A stretch of DNA of 64,000 nt from Cololabis saira (taxonomy: Eukaryota; Chordata; Actinopteri; Beloniformes; Belonidae), in the NCBI RefSeq assembly GCF_033807715.1, contig NC_084591.1, forward strand, positions 29,290,590 to 29,354,589, read 5' to 3'. The position numbers were made by a program, and so were the translations under genes. Positions 36,714 through 48,190 of this stretch are shown here, piece by piece; within the stretch, counting starts at the first letter, position 1; every line of letters starts with the position of its first letter. The notes beneath the pieces were generated by a model. That model was not told the origin of the DNA and did not search any database. It saw nothing but the letters and a program-made list of their open reading frames with translations.

Positions 36714-39700
36714 CGTTACAGACACTTATCGAACATTATTAATAATATTAATCGTTGATTGTGTACTAATTAGGATAATAAAGCTCACGATCTGTTTGAG
36801 TTTACTTAAGATTAGCCCTGCATGAGAATCTCTATATGACCTGTAACATACAGTATCACATGACTGACATGTTTGGGTTAAGATGTTTTGTTTTTTGTTT
36901 TTTTTTAAGTGAGAAAACTGTATTTTGGTGTTGTATTTTTATTTATAATAACTTATTGAAACTGTGGATTCTGTAGGCGGCTGATTACCAACAATTGTGT
37001 TGGTACCTCCATAGTCCTTTTTTAACAGTGGTGCTATAAAAGGACTCTGGATCAGTTTCATCTATCCAACACAGTCTTGACTTTCACTTGACTTTAATCA
37101 AAACATGTCACAGGCTGGCCAGTTTAGGTAAACAAATTGGAGTTCGCAAAGACCCAAATGACCCTCAGGATAGATGGATGGATCAGTGACTAACTTCTGA
37201 CTTAAACAAAAAAAGATGTCCAATTGCTTTCTCTTCAAGCACTTTAGGATTATAAATGGGCAGGAAGATAAGTGGATAAAAAGGATTGGCATTGTAGCAT
37301 GTTCGGTGGTCTGGGGTGGCTATTCATCACGGGCTGTGTGACTGTAAATAACGTACATTTACAAACACTGACTGGTGTTCTTGAACTGCTTTCTCTTTTT
37401 ATTTTCTACAACATACAAAGCTGCCCCTGTTTACCATGGCTATGGATACAGAGGGTAGTATCAGGGATAGTATCCCTATGTGTTGATAGTAATGTTATGT
37501 CTCTTTATAAGATAAAAAAAAACATTGTTAAAACAATTATCTTAATCCTCTTCACTTGTAAAAATGACTGTAGCTCGCTTTAAATGCAGCCAGGATGTTT
37601 TACCTGCCAGAAAGACACTTCCATCAACTCCTGTAGCTGCTATTTTTAGCACTGACTGTTTTAAAATTTACATGACTAGTTTCAAAGCATGACTGCATCT
37701 TCTTCATGCTGGATCAGAGATGTTTTGACAACACATGAGATGCACAGACCATGAACTTTAGATGAAGCGTGTCTGATCCTTACAAGATGAAGGGCAAAGA
37801 AAAGGTAACTGTTTTGCACAGAGGCCTCTGAGACGTCAAAATAACCCACACCTCAACATATTAAATTAGTGAGGAAAAGGGCTGTGACAAGAAATGCCAC
37901 AATGAGATGCCTATGCCGGCACAGGTGCTACGGTTTGTGCAGGTGATTGAGGTGGATGGCACATAGGGTGACGCAAAGCTTGAATTTAATTACAGTTGAT
38001 CTGTTTTAATGTTAAATCGCCAACACACAGGATGTGTGTTACACTGATTTGATGTCATCAAAGGCATGAATACAGGTTGTACTTGCATTATGCCTTATAA
38101 ACGTTTGTTTTAAGTAATGGAAAGTGACATGCTGTTGGGGACTGGACTGTTAGAGTGTGTATGTGTTTCGGTTCGTTCTGATTTATGTGTTCCAATTTAA
38201 TAAAGCCTGTGGTTTCAGAGCAACACCAAAAATGCTGGAGGGCTGGTTCAAATGCAATTGTTGCCATGTCTAAGGTTTCCCGATGCAGTAATGCATACAC
38301 ACAAATCAAATCCACTGCAAAGCAGACACATGGGGATTCATGATGTAAGCGATTTGCCTTGAAGCAAACAGAACAAGTGCACCACTCTTCTTCTTCCATG
38401 AGATCATGAAAAATTATTCAGGCAAGTTGAAAACGTCCCGGGCATTTTAATTACAATTTTGTAAATTTTCAAGAAGCCTGAATGTTTTCAGCAAACTGTG
38501 GTGAACCATACACAGGTTAGAGCAGTATTGTCGTATTTCATATTGTGATGTAAGAGTCTAAATATTCAATTGAACAGCCATCATCTGGCTTGTTAATTAT
38601 AAACAAAAGAACGTGACTGGCATTACTGCCTGATTCTCAGTGAAAACAGAAACAGAAACTACAGACTCTCAACAGATATGCTATATTTCTCAGCCTCTCT
38701 CAAAGTCCTTGGACTATTCATACTGTTAACTGGGATTGTCTTCTCAAGGCACGGCAATAGGCAATGGATCATGGTATACGGTACAGAGACTTAGGGCCTT
38801 TTTAATATGACCCTCTGTGCGCCACAGCCTATCCATCAGAACAAAATGGGTAGAGGAAAATAAATCTATTTTATTAACCACAATATGCATCGTCTAAAGG
38901 AGAACCTATTCAATCTCATGTTCATGTAGCTGATTATTGCAAAATGTACATCATCAAATGAGTTGCAAACCACTCAAATTAAGGGCTGGCATGTAGGCAG
39001 CTTGCTACACGACACTTGTGATACTCAAATGCCTTCTACTTTGTACAGCCCGTGCACAGTGAAGTGGAAAAGGTCAGCGATGCAGAACAAAGCAGAGTGC
39101 TGATGCTCAGCCAATCAGAATAATCACATGGCTTTGTCTATGTTGCAGCAGGTGATGAATACTATTATCCCTCCATAAACTAAATTCTGTTTTTGACACA
39201 GGTACCTGCCATTAATCATGCAGGAGAATTAACAAAAACATTTCGATAAGAGCATCAAACAACAGCAAAAACTTTTACATCGGCTTATTTAATGGTTTTA
39301 CACTTTCTGTGGAAACAGACGCAACTGAGGAATTAATTGAGGAAACTTCATATATATGTATTCCACATACCCTGTCTCAGTAGCTGCTACACAATATACA
39401 TTTATTTAAAAAGGAACTGAACATAAAGCATACTCGTTGTCAGATACTTGAGGTATATCTTTGCGTGGTGGTGGGGCGGGCGATAGGATGATCTATAGCC
39501 ATTTTAATATGGATCACAAATTAAACCGCAATGTGTGATTTTAAGAAGTCTTAAAGGCGATCCCAGGCAAGACAATGGAATCACTTTCATGGCATCCCTC
39601 TAATGCCAAATGAATTGCAAATTTAAGTCCCAAAATCTGAGAACAAAAACCCTGAATCTGTAACCAAGACAATAAAACCTAACTGAGAGTGCAATTATCT

Positions 39701-39846
39701 TTCTCCTTAACACTTTCCTTTTTTCACGAGCTCACCACCATGCATCAATCTACAGCGAGGAGGTGGGACATCACCCAGATGTAGTAGCTCCTTGGCTACT
39801 GAATAACTTTAGATCATTTACATAACCCCGGTAGTCTGAGTAATAT
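36714..39846. other. No recognisable gene
   Basis: Non-coding and AT-rich. No frame resembling a known protein and no transposon termini identified. Confidence 0.55.
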
Positions 39847-40697
39847 GATGTCTCACTATGGGATGCACGCCCCCGCTGCAGACCTCAGAAGCATTAATCG
39901 CCTCCGTCCACCGCAGGTAGTACCACTACCTTAAATATCCCGTGTTGACGACACCACGTCATTCAAGATAAGCACTCCTTCTCACCCACCCAAGCAAGAG
40001 TCTGTCTGGGAGATAGGGATCATGTCCAGACAGGCTAGTCCGGCGGGTTAGCCATCTGCGGAGACTCTTAACGGTGAACACCGCAGAGTCGACACGAGGC
40101 AGGAACGTCGATAGCAAGCAGCTTGAGCAGACCTGGTGGGGATCCTTGCTCGATAGCTTGTTCCCACAGCGACAGGAACGGGCCCCCAAGTCTCCGTGAC
40201 CTCTGGTGTGAAGGGTTTTTGCCTCCATGCCCCGAGAGCTGGTGTGCAGGCAGGGAGTCGAGGCAGTTAGCTGGTGTGCTAACTGGGAAAAGTCGAGAAA
40301 TTAGCTGGTGTGCTAACACTCGGTACTTGAGCAGCTGTGGTGAGGCATCGAGGGCAGTGCCAACCAAGCCGTGGAGGGCGAGGAAAGCACAAAATTCGAT
40401 CTGGTGTGACTGACGAAGCAGATTAAAAACATCCAAGGCTAGTTAGCGCCCGGCGACAGAAGCTAAATAAGATCTGCCTGTGGACAGTTCAGCTAACAAT
40501 CCCAGGACGCTAGATATGCTCCGAGTGAGAAGAAGAAGAGGTGTTTGAATGACGTGGTGTCGTCAACACGGGATATTTAAGGTAGGTGGTACTACCTGCA
40601 GCGAATGGACACGTTTCACCAGCCAATCAGGATTGGCGTGATGAGATTAATGCTTCTCAGGTCTGCAGCGGGGGCATGCATCCCATAGTGAGACATC
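39847..40697 (-). mobile_element. Element with long inverted termini, possibly DIRS-like
   Basis: 851 bp. The left arm (39847-39966) and right arm (40545-40697) are long inverted repeats sharing gatgtctcactatggg, 'ccccgctgcagacct', 'gcattaatc' and 'ttaaatatcccgtgttgac' (the last contains a TATA-like core). The right arm has about 30 extra bases. No clear target-site duplication flanks it. Between the arms, minus-strand frames end at the left arm. One (40228-39959) carries RCGNKLSSKDPHQVCSSCL, a CxC...DxH..C..C pattern that I associate with gag-like ORFs of fish DIRS-type retroelements. DIRS elements have inverted termini and create no target duplication, which fits. A CACTA-type or other DNA transposon is the alternative, since the arm contains CACTA 8 bases in. 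Confidence 0.65.
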
Positions 40698-43600
40698 GAG
40701 TAAAATATTATGAAAGAGAACTCAGTGTCTTCTGTTGACAGAGGTGTTATCAATGATGTCAGCTTTATCATATATGACAAAGAAGGAACAGATATTACTA
40801 ACTTACCTCCACTTGCAGCTTTGCCATGAGCGCTACACGTTTTTGGCATGCTGACGTTGACATAAGGCGGCGTGTCTTTCAGCAACCAATAAGCTACTAG
40901 ATCTGAGCAATGTCCCTCCTCCCCACTGTAGATTAATGCAGCACTTGTTTCAGAATTGTATCCTTGAAAAGAAAAGGCCCTAATACGAAAAACAAGTTTG
41001 AAAACTGAAAAGGTTTTAGAACCAATAAAAAGAAAAGACGAGTAACCGCGTAATATGATTGCACTCTCGGTTAGAGGTTTTGATGGTTCTCAGATTTTGG
41101 GTTTTGATTTGCAATACATTTGGTGTTGCGCCGACACCAGATAGCAACATATGAGTGACTCAACATTGAAATATGGTTAGGCAGAAATATTGAATAATTC
41201 AAGCCTCACGTGCACCGACTAAACAACAATGTTACATATGTAAAAAAGTAATATCAGCAGCTGCTTCTATTAATTATGGCCCTTTTTTATACAGCTGCTG
41301 CTTATTTGGTATGCTTATTAAATTGTTATACTGATATTGGGAGAAAACAAAGTTGTACTAAGAAATTTTGTGATACAGTATACTGCAGGTTACTTCATGT
41401 ACTGTGTCGTGGAAAAACCTGCTATACGTCTTAAACACGTTCTTTCCAACTAGGTGAATAACTGGACTTAAAACTGAGTGTCTAAGTTACCGAAAATAAG
41501 ACTTGACAGATTATTCAAATTTCAGTAGATTTAATTAAACAATTGCATGCAAAAAGGGTCAAAACATACATCAGGTGTCTGGATGCAGAATGACAATGGA
41601 CAAAGGAAGCATAATGATTTCAAAGCATAGATGATGATTCATTTTAGTAGACAAAACATTGGTGTTCTCACTGTTAATCTTTGTTTGGGCAGAGTACCAG
41701 TCTGCACCTGTAGTCGGCCAAGGCTATATCCTGCTGCTCTCAGGAGTTTGGGTTTCACAAAGTATGGGAAATACTTTTTTCCCATTGCATACTGTTCAGG
41801 CCGCGCCATACAAGACCAGGATATGTGGCTCTTTCCACCAGTTTCATTTGGGCAAGTCTGATTATTAAGGAAGATTAACGCAAACGTCACCAATAAGGTG
41901 TTTTAACAGTTTCAGGAAGTCATTAATGCTACATATTGTATCTCTTTCTTTGAAAAGGGCTAAATAGAGAGAGGAACAAGGACAGATACGTTGTAAAGAG
42001 TTGGTTAACGGAACTTTGACCCTTTAGGACAGTGTCTAATGTCATTTTGTGTTATTTTATTTATATGTTAAAAGTAACCAGCAACTTATTTTTTCAGACA
42101 CAAAAAAGGAAAAATGCTGGGTAACTGATATCTAGTTTGTGTTGCTCTCATAAACAGATGTCATCTGTTAAAAAACCCCAAACAGAATGACTTTTGCCAG
42201 GTCATTTACATGAAGAATCATGAGGATATGTGAGGCTGAAAGATCTCTTTTGAACTTTCTTGCAACCAGCACAAAGGAAAAAAACAATATGTGACAGTTT
42301 TGCTCTGCAGTGTGACTGCTGCTATGATGACTGTCTACAAACCAACCACCAACAGTAATGTTTTGTTTGTATATTCATCAGCACAGCAGTATAGTGCTGT
42401 TGCGTAAAAAAAAAAACTGAAACTATACATGCTAACTGTAACATGATAAGAAAATCACAGATCTGGTTGAACTCATACAATGAAAAAGATGATGAATGGA
42501 AAAGAATAGTGGGGTAACGGCAGCTGCAAAGTTGAGTAGCAATCCAGCAAAAACATTAACACACTGAGTAAAGAGTGCAGTCATTTCTCAGACTGTCAGG
42601 CCATGAAACCTACTTTACATTAATTTGATGCTTGCACAATTCGCCTCTCTGTGTTTCTCAGTGTGAAAGCTTGCACTGAACTTATAAGAATGGATAAAAT
42701 CATGCAGTGTGCAGCTGCCTTAAGGCCCTCAATTTGGAAGCAAATTTCTTAATTAACAATAAGATGTGCTCGTGTTGGGCTGGAGAGCTGTCCAGGCTGT
42801 GTCCTGCCTGTTGCCTGATGACCGCTGAAATACTTCTACAGCCCCTGAACAAAATGAAGAAGATGGAAAATGGATGGGTTATAAAATAATGCTTGAGACC
42901 TTTTTAATTTCAGGTGGAAGTACCGGTGACTATCCATTCCTAAAAGGTATTCTTGTCCAATAAAATAGTCAGTCACCTTGGTAGACATAGGCTTCTTATG
43001 TAAAATGCACAGTTATAAAATGAGTGGCGTAATGCAGCATTAAAGAGTCAATGCAAAATCCAAATTAATCTTTTTTTCTTGATTTTGTGCAGCTTGCAAT
43101 TACACATACATTATTACTTTACTGCATTTGTTGAACTTAAGGCATAATTTCCAAAAATGCAAAATATATTTACCTTATTTCAGGCCGCCTCTTTTACACA
43201 CTGCATTAAAAAATATACACCCTAAATGGAACTTGCTTACTCAGACATGCCCAAGGTCTGGAGATAAGCGATATTTGTTTAAGCAGAGCACAACTATGTT
43301 TAAAAAATCTATTCAAATTTTAAATACAGGCTATGTCCTTGGCTTCAATCAAGAAGAATGTATTACTGCTTTGAAGTTTCAATCTCAAGCTCAGCAGGGT
43401 AAGAAAGGGAGAGATAAACTTCCTTACTTTCCTGTACAACAATGAGCAGGAAGAGCCTACACTGTCCCATTTCTACCCTCTACCTACAACTTTGTGCCTT
43501 CTTTTTCAATTCACTTTTTTCCCCCCTACAGTTTCTTACTTCATTCACCCACATTTCTTCACTACCTGTCACTGTCATCTCCGTAGGCACAAATAATCAA

Positions 43601-46449
43601 GGGTTTATGGAAGTGGCTCCTTCAGGTCTCTACAGTCTGTGGTGTCAGCTTTGAGCTGGCTCCGTCCAAGAGGCAGACAGCCATTATGAAGACCGACTCG
43701 TCACAGCAGCACCCACATATTTGGCAGACTAGTAGAGCTACCCCCCCCCCCCCCCCGTTGCCTTTTTCAAACAACCCCCTCCTCTAACTGCAGAAAGCTG
43801 ACGCCTTCTTAATGACAGACTCCTTGGGTAGCCTGATGAATTGTGCTGGATTCTTCTTTGCTCTGGAAACATTTTTAAATTACAAGCCTGTTTATTGCCA
43901 CCCTTGACGAAATGATACCAACTCCTCTTTTGCCGGCACCGTCCCCAGTCTGAAGTGATGCCATGGGCGTATATGGCCAGACATGACAGAAAGAAAAAAA
44001 AAATGCAAAAGAGCATGTCAGTGAGAGGGAGTAAAACAGACTGAATTGGAGAACAGACTGGCTATTAGGCAAAACCTTCTGTCACATGAAAACTCCCCTC
44101 ATCTTCCTCCAAGCCCCGTCATCCAAGCCCTCAGTGTGAAGGACACCTAGACAGACAGCCCAGAAAACCTGGGCTGCAGACTGTCAGAGATCTCCTATCA
44201 CCGGATAAAAGCACTCTATGGCTCCTGCATTCCTCCAAGCCTTTTCCTGTTCAGAGTGTCGAACACACTGGGGATTTTAAGGGCTTGCTTATGTGGGTGG
44301 AGCACACAGATCTTCTGATTGCAGCAAACAAAGAGATTGATGTCTATGATCTCAACCACAAAATCAATTTAAAAGGTTTAGTCTAAAATATAGACAATAT
44401 GCCACTACGTACATGAATAATTCCAGACATTACAGATGGTGCTTCACAACCTGAGTTTGGGCTTTATTTCCCCAAGTTGAAATGAGCTGTTTTGTCCCTA
44501 CAGAAGCAATGCAGTTGGTTTCAATACTGCAGCACAGTGAAATAGAGTCATGGGGGCTAAAAGGCTCCCCAGCACTGCCTGACTAATGAATGCTTAAGTG
44601 TACTAATGCATCCCGTAAAACCTCAGCCATAAAACCATGCCTCTTCCTGGAGGTGACGCGCCCCTATAGGATATTTTCTCATCAGAAATCTGATAGCAAT
44701 TTCAAAAAAGAATATTTAAAGGACTGTCAATTGTTGACGGCTGGATCTTTATCTCTAGTAACAGGCAGGTAAAAGACTACATTTTCTATTTAACACATCT
44801 TTATGTGTAAATGAAAAAATTCCCACTACAAAAGTAAAATAGTTTTAAAATCTAAGCTTTAAATAGCATATGAAGGTCACATGTGTGCAAATGGGACCAA
44901 ACTCAGAAAAAGCAATTCATTTTGAAAGCCCTCCCTTCACATAACAATGCTGGATTAAGGTGATTCTTTAAAGTGCACGCTTAATCTGCCATTAGAGACC
45001 TGGGGTAGATAAATCTGAACCATGTCCTCATATTTCTTCCCAATACTATAAATCTACATGGTGACAGGGCTCGTCATTAGGCTGCTGAATTAAACATGCC
45101 AACTTTGGCACAGTCCTACTTCCACCCACTGCAGGAATAACTCATCACAAGGGCAAAGTGCAAACAGGGAGATGCACAGTAGTTTACATGTGTTGTGGCA
45201 TTGCTGCTGTAGGTTTCAATGCTGTCTGTCTGTGTGTGAGAGAGAAAAAGAAACTTTGCTTTCTATGTTGATGGTTAAGAGCTAGAGCAAAACTGTGGCA
45301 CTATTGTCCTTCATCCTAAATTCTTAATTTCACATCAAGGCATATAGGTATGTGTGTGGTTGAAAAAGCCATATGTCCGATTGCAAGAAGAAAGCATCTG
45401 TCCTTGGCAGCACTGTCTAGCCTGGGCAAAAAGACTGGTTGTTTTTAGCATGAATAATGAATGTTTAGGCCCAGTGCGACATGGTTTAAGAGCTCTACTG
45501 TATATGCCTGAGCACTGCATGCATGTTAGGGTGCAAGGCAAAGTCTGAGCAGATCCAATGTGACAACTGGCCTTGTAGATAAACACTGGAAGAAAGTGTG
45601 AGTGTGAGAAAGAGAGGGGGAAAAAAAACATTCCACAAATGAATCACAAGAACAGTCCGGAGGACCTATTTCTCTTACTCAGAAGGGGCACATGATTTTT
45701 CTGATAAAAAAAAAAACGGACATTAAGAAGTTTAATTTACCTCGTCATCCTATGCAATGTGTGAATCAAATTATACCGAGGCCAAACAATTTGAATTTAA
45801 TAAGTAAACAAAAAATGTGGTGGTTTATTGCATGCTCTAGGCATCAGCTGTCATTTCGTTGAGCTAATGACCTCTCTTAAGAACATTGATTTAAAAAAAA
45901 AAAAAAAAATCTATACAGTCAAGTTGTTAAAGGCTGAATAGGATAAACTGGAAAAACTAATTAGTGTCAGCAAGATTATGAAAATACACTCCTAAAGACT
46001 AAAATCCCTTCTTTAAGACCAAATTGTGATGCATGCAAATGTGCTATGCCTGTTAGCTGAAGAAAAACAGTTTGCCAGACAAACAGTCCAGTCACTCGGG
46101 TCACAGGCAGTGGCTGAATGTGGTTTTTTGAGCCCTGTCAATCCAAAAGGTTATGTAGTAATTTTTGGTTGTTGTGAGAGCATTTCAATTACAGATTTAC
46201 TAATACGCTTTTCTTTTTTTTTGAGGGAGGGGGGGGTGTCCTGATCCGATTTTTATAAATATTTCATGATAACTGATACTAATTCCAGGACCAAATTAAA
46301 TATCTACAATTTAAGAGCCAACATCCATGTTGTCAACCCTCTTAATAGATACTTCATCTGTATAACAAATCAAGCAGATCTACTGCAACAGTGAAAACTT
46401 CAGGGTTTGAATTTAGCTTCAATTTTTATGACCAGTACATTCATTCTGA
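40698..46449. other. Long gene-poor stretch
   Basis: About 5.7 kb, non-coding. A C17 run at 43741-43757 and an A-run at about 45893-45909 are simple repeats. No recognisable exons, RNA genes or mobile-element termini. Confidence 0.55.
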
Positions 46450-47059
46450 TAGCTGATCAGTGAGGGAGAGTGCAGCAACGATATGGAGGAAACTCATTTC
46501 AGCCACTTGTATCTTCAATCTTCTTCTTTTGCTCACAACAAACAGTTCTTGATCCTAGGTGAGGATAAGAACACAGATTAACTGGTAAACGGAAAACATT
46601 GCCTTTTGGCTGAGCTTGATCTGCCGCTCCATTTCCAAGACCCAGAGAAACTTAAACTCCTTCACCTGAGCTATCACATCACTCCCTACACCTAGACAGG
46701 ACATTCCATCCTTTTCCTAATGAGAACCATGGTTTCAGATTTGGAGGCGCCGATTATCATCCCCACCGTTTCACGCTCGGCTGCAAACCACTCTGAAGAA
46801 AGCTGAGGATCACACCTGCAATGAAGCCAACATCGTCTGCAAAAAGCAGAGATGGAATCTTTTGGCAACCAAACTAAACCTTCCACCCCTTCACAGCACC
46901 AAGAAATTCAGTGCAAATGAACAGAATCAGGGACAAAGGACAGCCCTAGACACAAATATGACTTACTACTAGCAACACTCCATTAGTGTAGGACCTGGAT
47001 AGTCCATAGCAGCACAGCTTGTTCCCAGTACTTTCAGATCACTCCCCACAAGGAGTGCT
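46450..47059 (-). pseudogene. Rex3 (RTE clade) reverse transcriptase relic
   Basis: Minus-strand RT fragment. The stretch around 46886-46692 reads FAAERETVGMIIGASKSETM VLIRK-like, the RTE block FAAECEAAGM..STSKSEAMVL.RK. Upstream on that strand, GCPLS preceded by a stop (46940-46955) is the decayed QGCPLSP motif; the plus-strand 'gggacaaaggacagccct' is its antisense. The FADDV box has decayed (FCRRC). At its far end, 'ggaaactcatttcagccact' matches the fragment at 31742-32165. The copy is interrupted at about 47059 and continues at 48066. Confidence 0.8.
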
Positions 47060-48065
47060 GTCTTGTTATTCTATTGGAGCCTCTCTTTTCATATCCTCCG
47101 AAACTTTCCAAAATCATGGAATTGGTTAGCTGGTCTCTCAACGCAATTGACCGAATTTACTCGACAAGAAGACAGGGTAAATGGGAGACCTCTTGCCCCG
47201 ATGGGACATTTGCTGCTGGATACACGATGGACTCCTGGAAGACGTAGAGGACAGTGTGTCTGTCCATACTGTCGGTCGAGGATGTTGAAAATGCCTACAT
47301 AATTGGATTTCTGATAACAGGATTTCTGCTTTTTGGAGCTGGCGGTTACCTGGCATATCAAAAACTTCTGAAAATGTCGACAGCTATTCTGGTCCTTTCA
47401 GATCTGCTGATGTGACTGAAGGGATAAGCTGTGCGACAAACACTCAAGACTCAAATGTTGGGGGAGCAAAATCGCAAACTGGATGCGATTCTTGAACAGA
47501 ATTGCAGACTAGCTGCGGTTTTGGAACTCATTAGCGGGAAAAGACCTTGGAGAAGTTAGAAGCTTGGGAACTGACCACAAATTTGGCGAGAGATACTTAA
47601 AGCAGGTGAAAAATTACTGGAGTCTGCCTGACCCAAATGCAATTGTTGATGTTACAATCTGACCTTGACAACGCGGCTTGGCATGTCAGTCTCGTCACAA
47701 TCTCCCTCGATGAATGAAAACAAGACGCTCTGCTCCCACTAGCCTTCCTCTTCCCCTCATGACACCTGTGGACCTGTATCAGAACTATACCGAGCCGGCT
47801 GATAACATCAAGGACAATGGCTGAGGAGTAGATCTGGGGTATAGTTCCCAGGCTTACCACTCATACAAACACACATATACACACATGCACATAATGAAAA
47901 ATACACCTCCCTCATTATTAAACGCCTTCCCTGGCCCCCTCCGTATCACCCCTCCCAACATAGTAAACCAGGCTGAAACATTGGCAGGAGACAGCGGCGA
48001 TCACCCCGGTGACCTGTACTGGGACCGCTGCCTCAATGACAATGAAATGAATCTGAATCTGAAAG
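47060..48065 (+). mobile_element. Approximately 1-kb unclassified insert in Rex3
   Basis: Lies between two parts of one Rex3 copy, so it is an insertion. One frame (47248-47412) encodes a short hydrophobic, glycine-rich segment (IIGFLITGFLLFGAGGYLAY) that resembles a single membrane span, with no ATG before it. Shortly downstream, in another frame (47436-47540), QMLGEQNRKLDAILEQNCRL looks like a coiled coil. Stops separate them, so any protein is broken. The right end is an (AATCTG)n-like tail ('aatgaatctgaatctgaa'), as in several LINE/SINE tails, which suggests retroposition. No reverse transcriptase is present. Target duplication not resolved. Confidence 0.6.
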
Positions 48066-48190
48066 TACCGTATGAGACCTGGTCAAATGCTTTCCTTAAG
48101 TCCACACATGTGAACCATTTGGCCAAACTTTCATGCCCATGAGGTTATACATCTCCTAACAAATATTTAATATCAACATTCACTGACCTG
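48066..48190 (-). pseudogene. Rex3 relic, continuation
   Basis: Minus-strand frame reads QMVHMCGLRKAFDQVSYGT, matching the RTE reverse-transcriptase block QPVHMCFVDLEKAFDRVPRG that precedes QGCPLSP. It is therefore the upstream part of the same RT interrupted by 47060-48065. The left limit of the copy beyond about 48160 is unclear. Confidence 0.75.

Noticed and set aside
39847..40697. CACTA (EnSpm) transposon assignment
   Set aside because: CACTA occurs in the arm but not at the element's end; the inverted repeat extends further out and no 2-3 bp target duplication fits. Kept only as an alternative.
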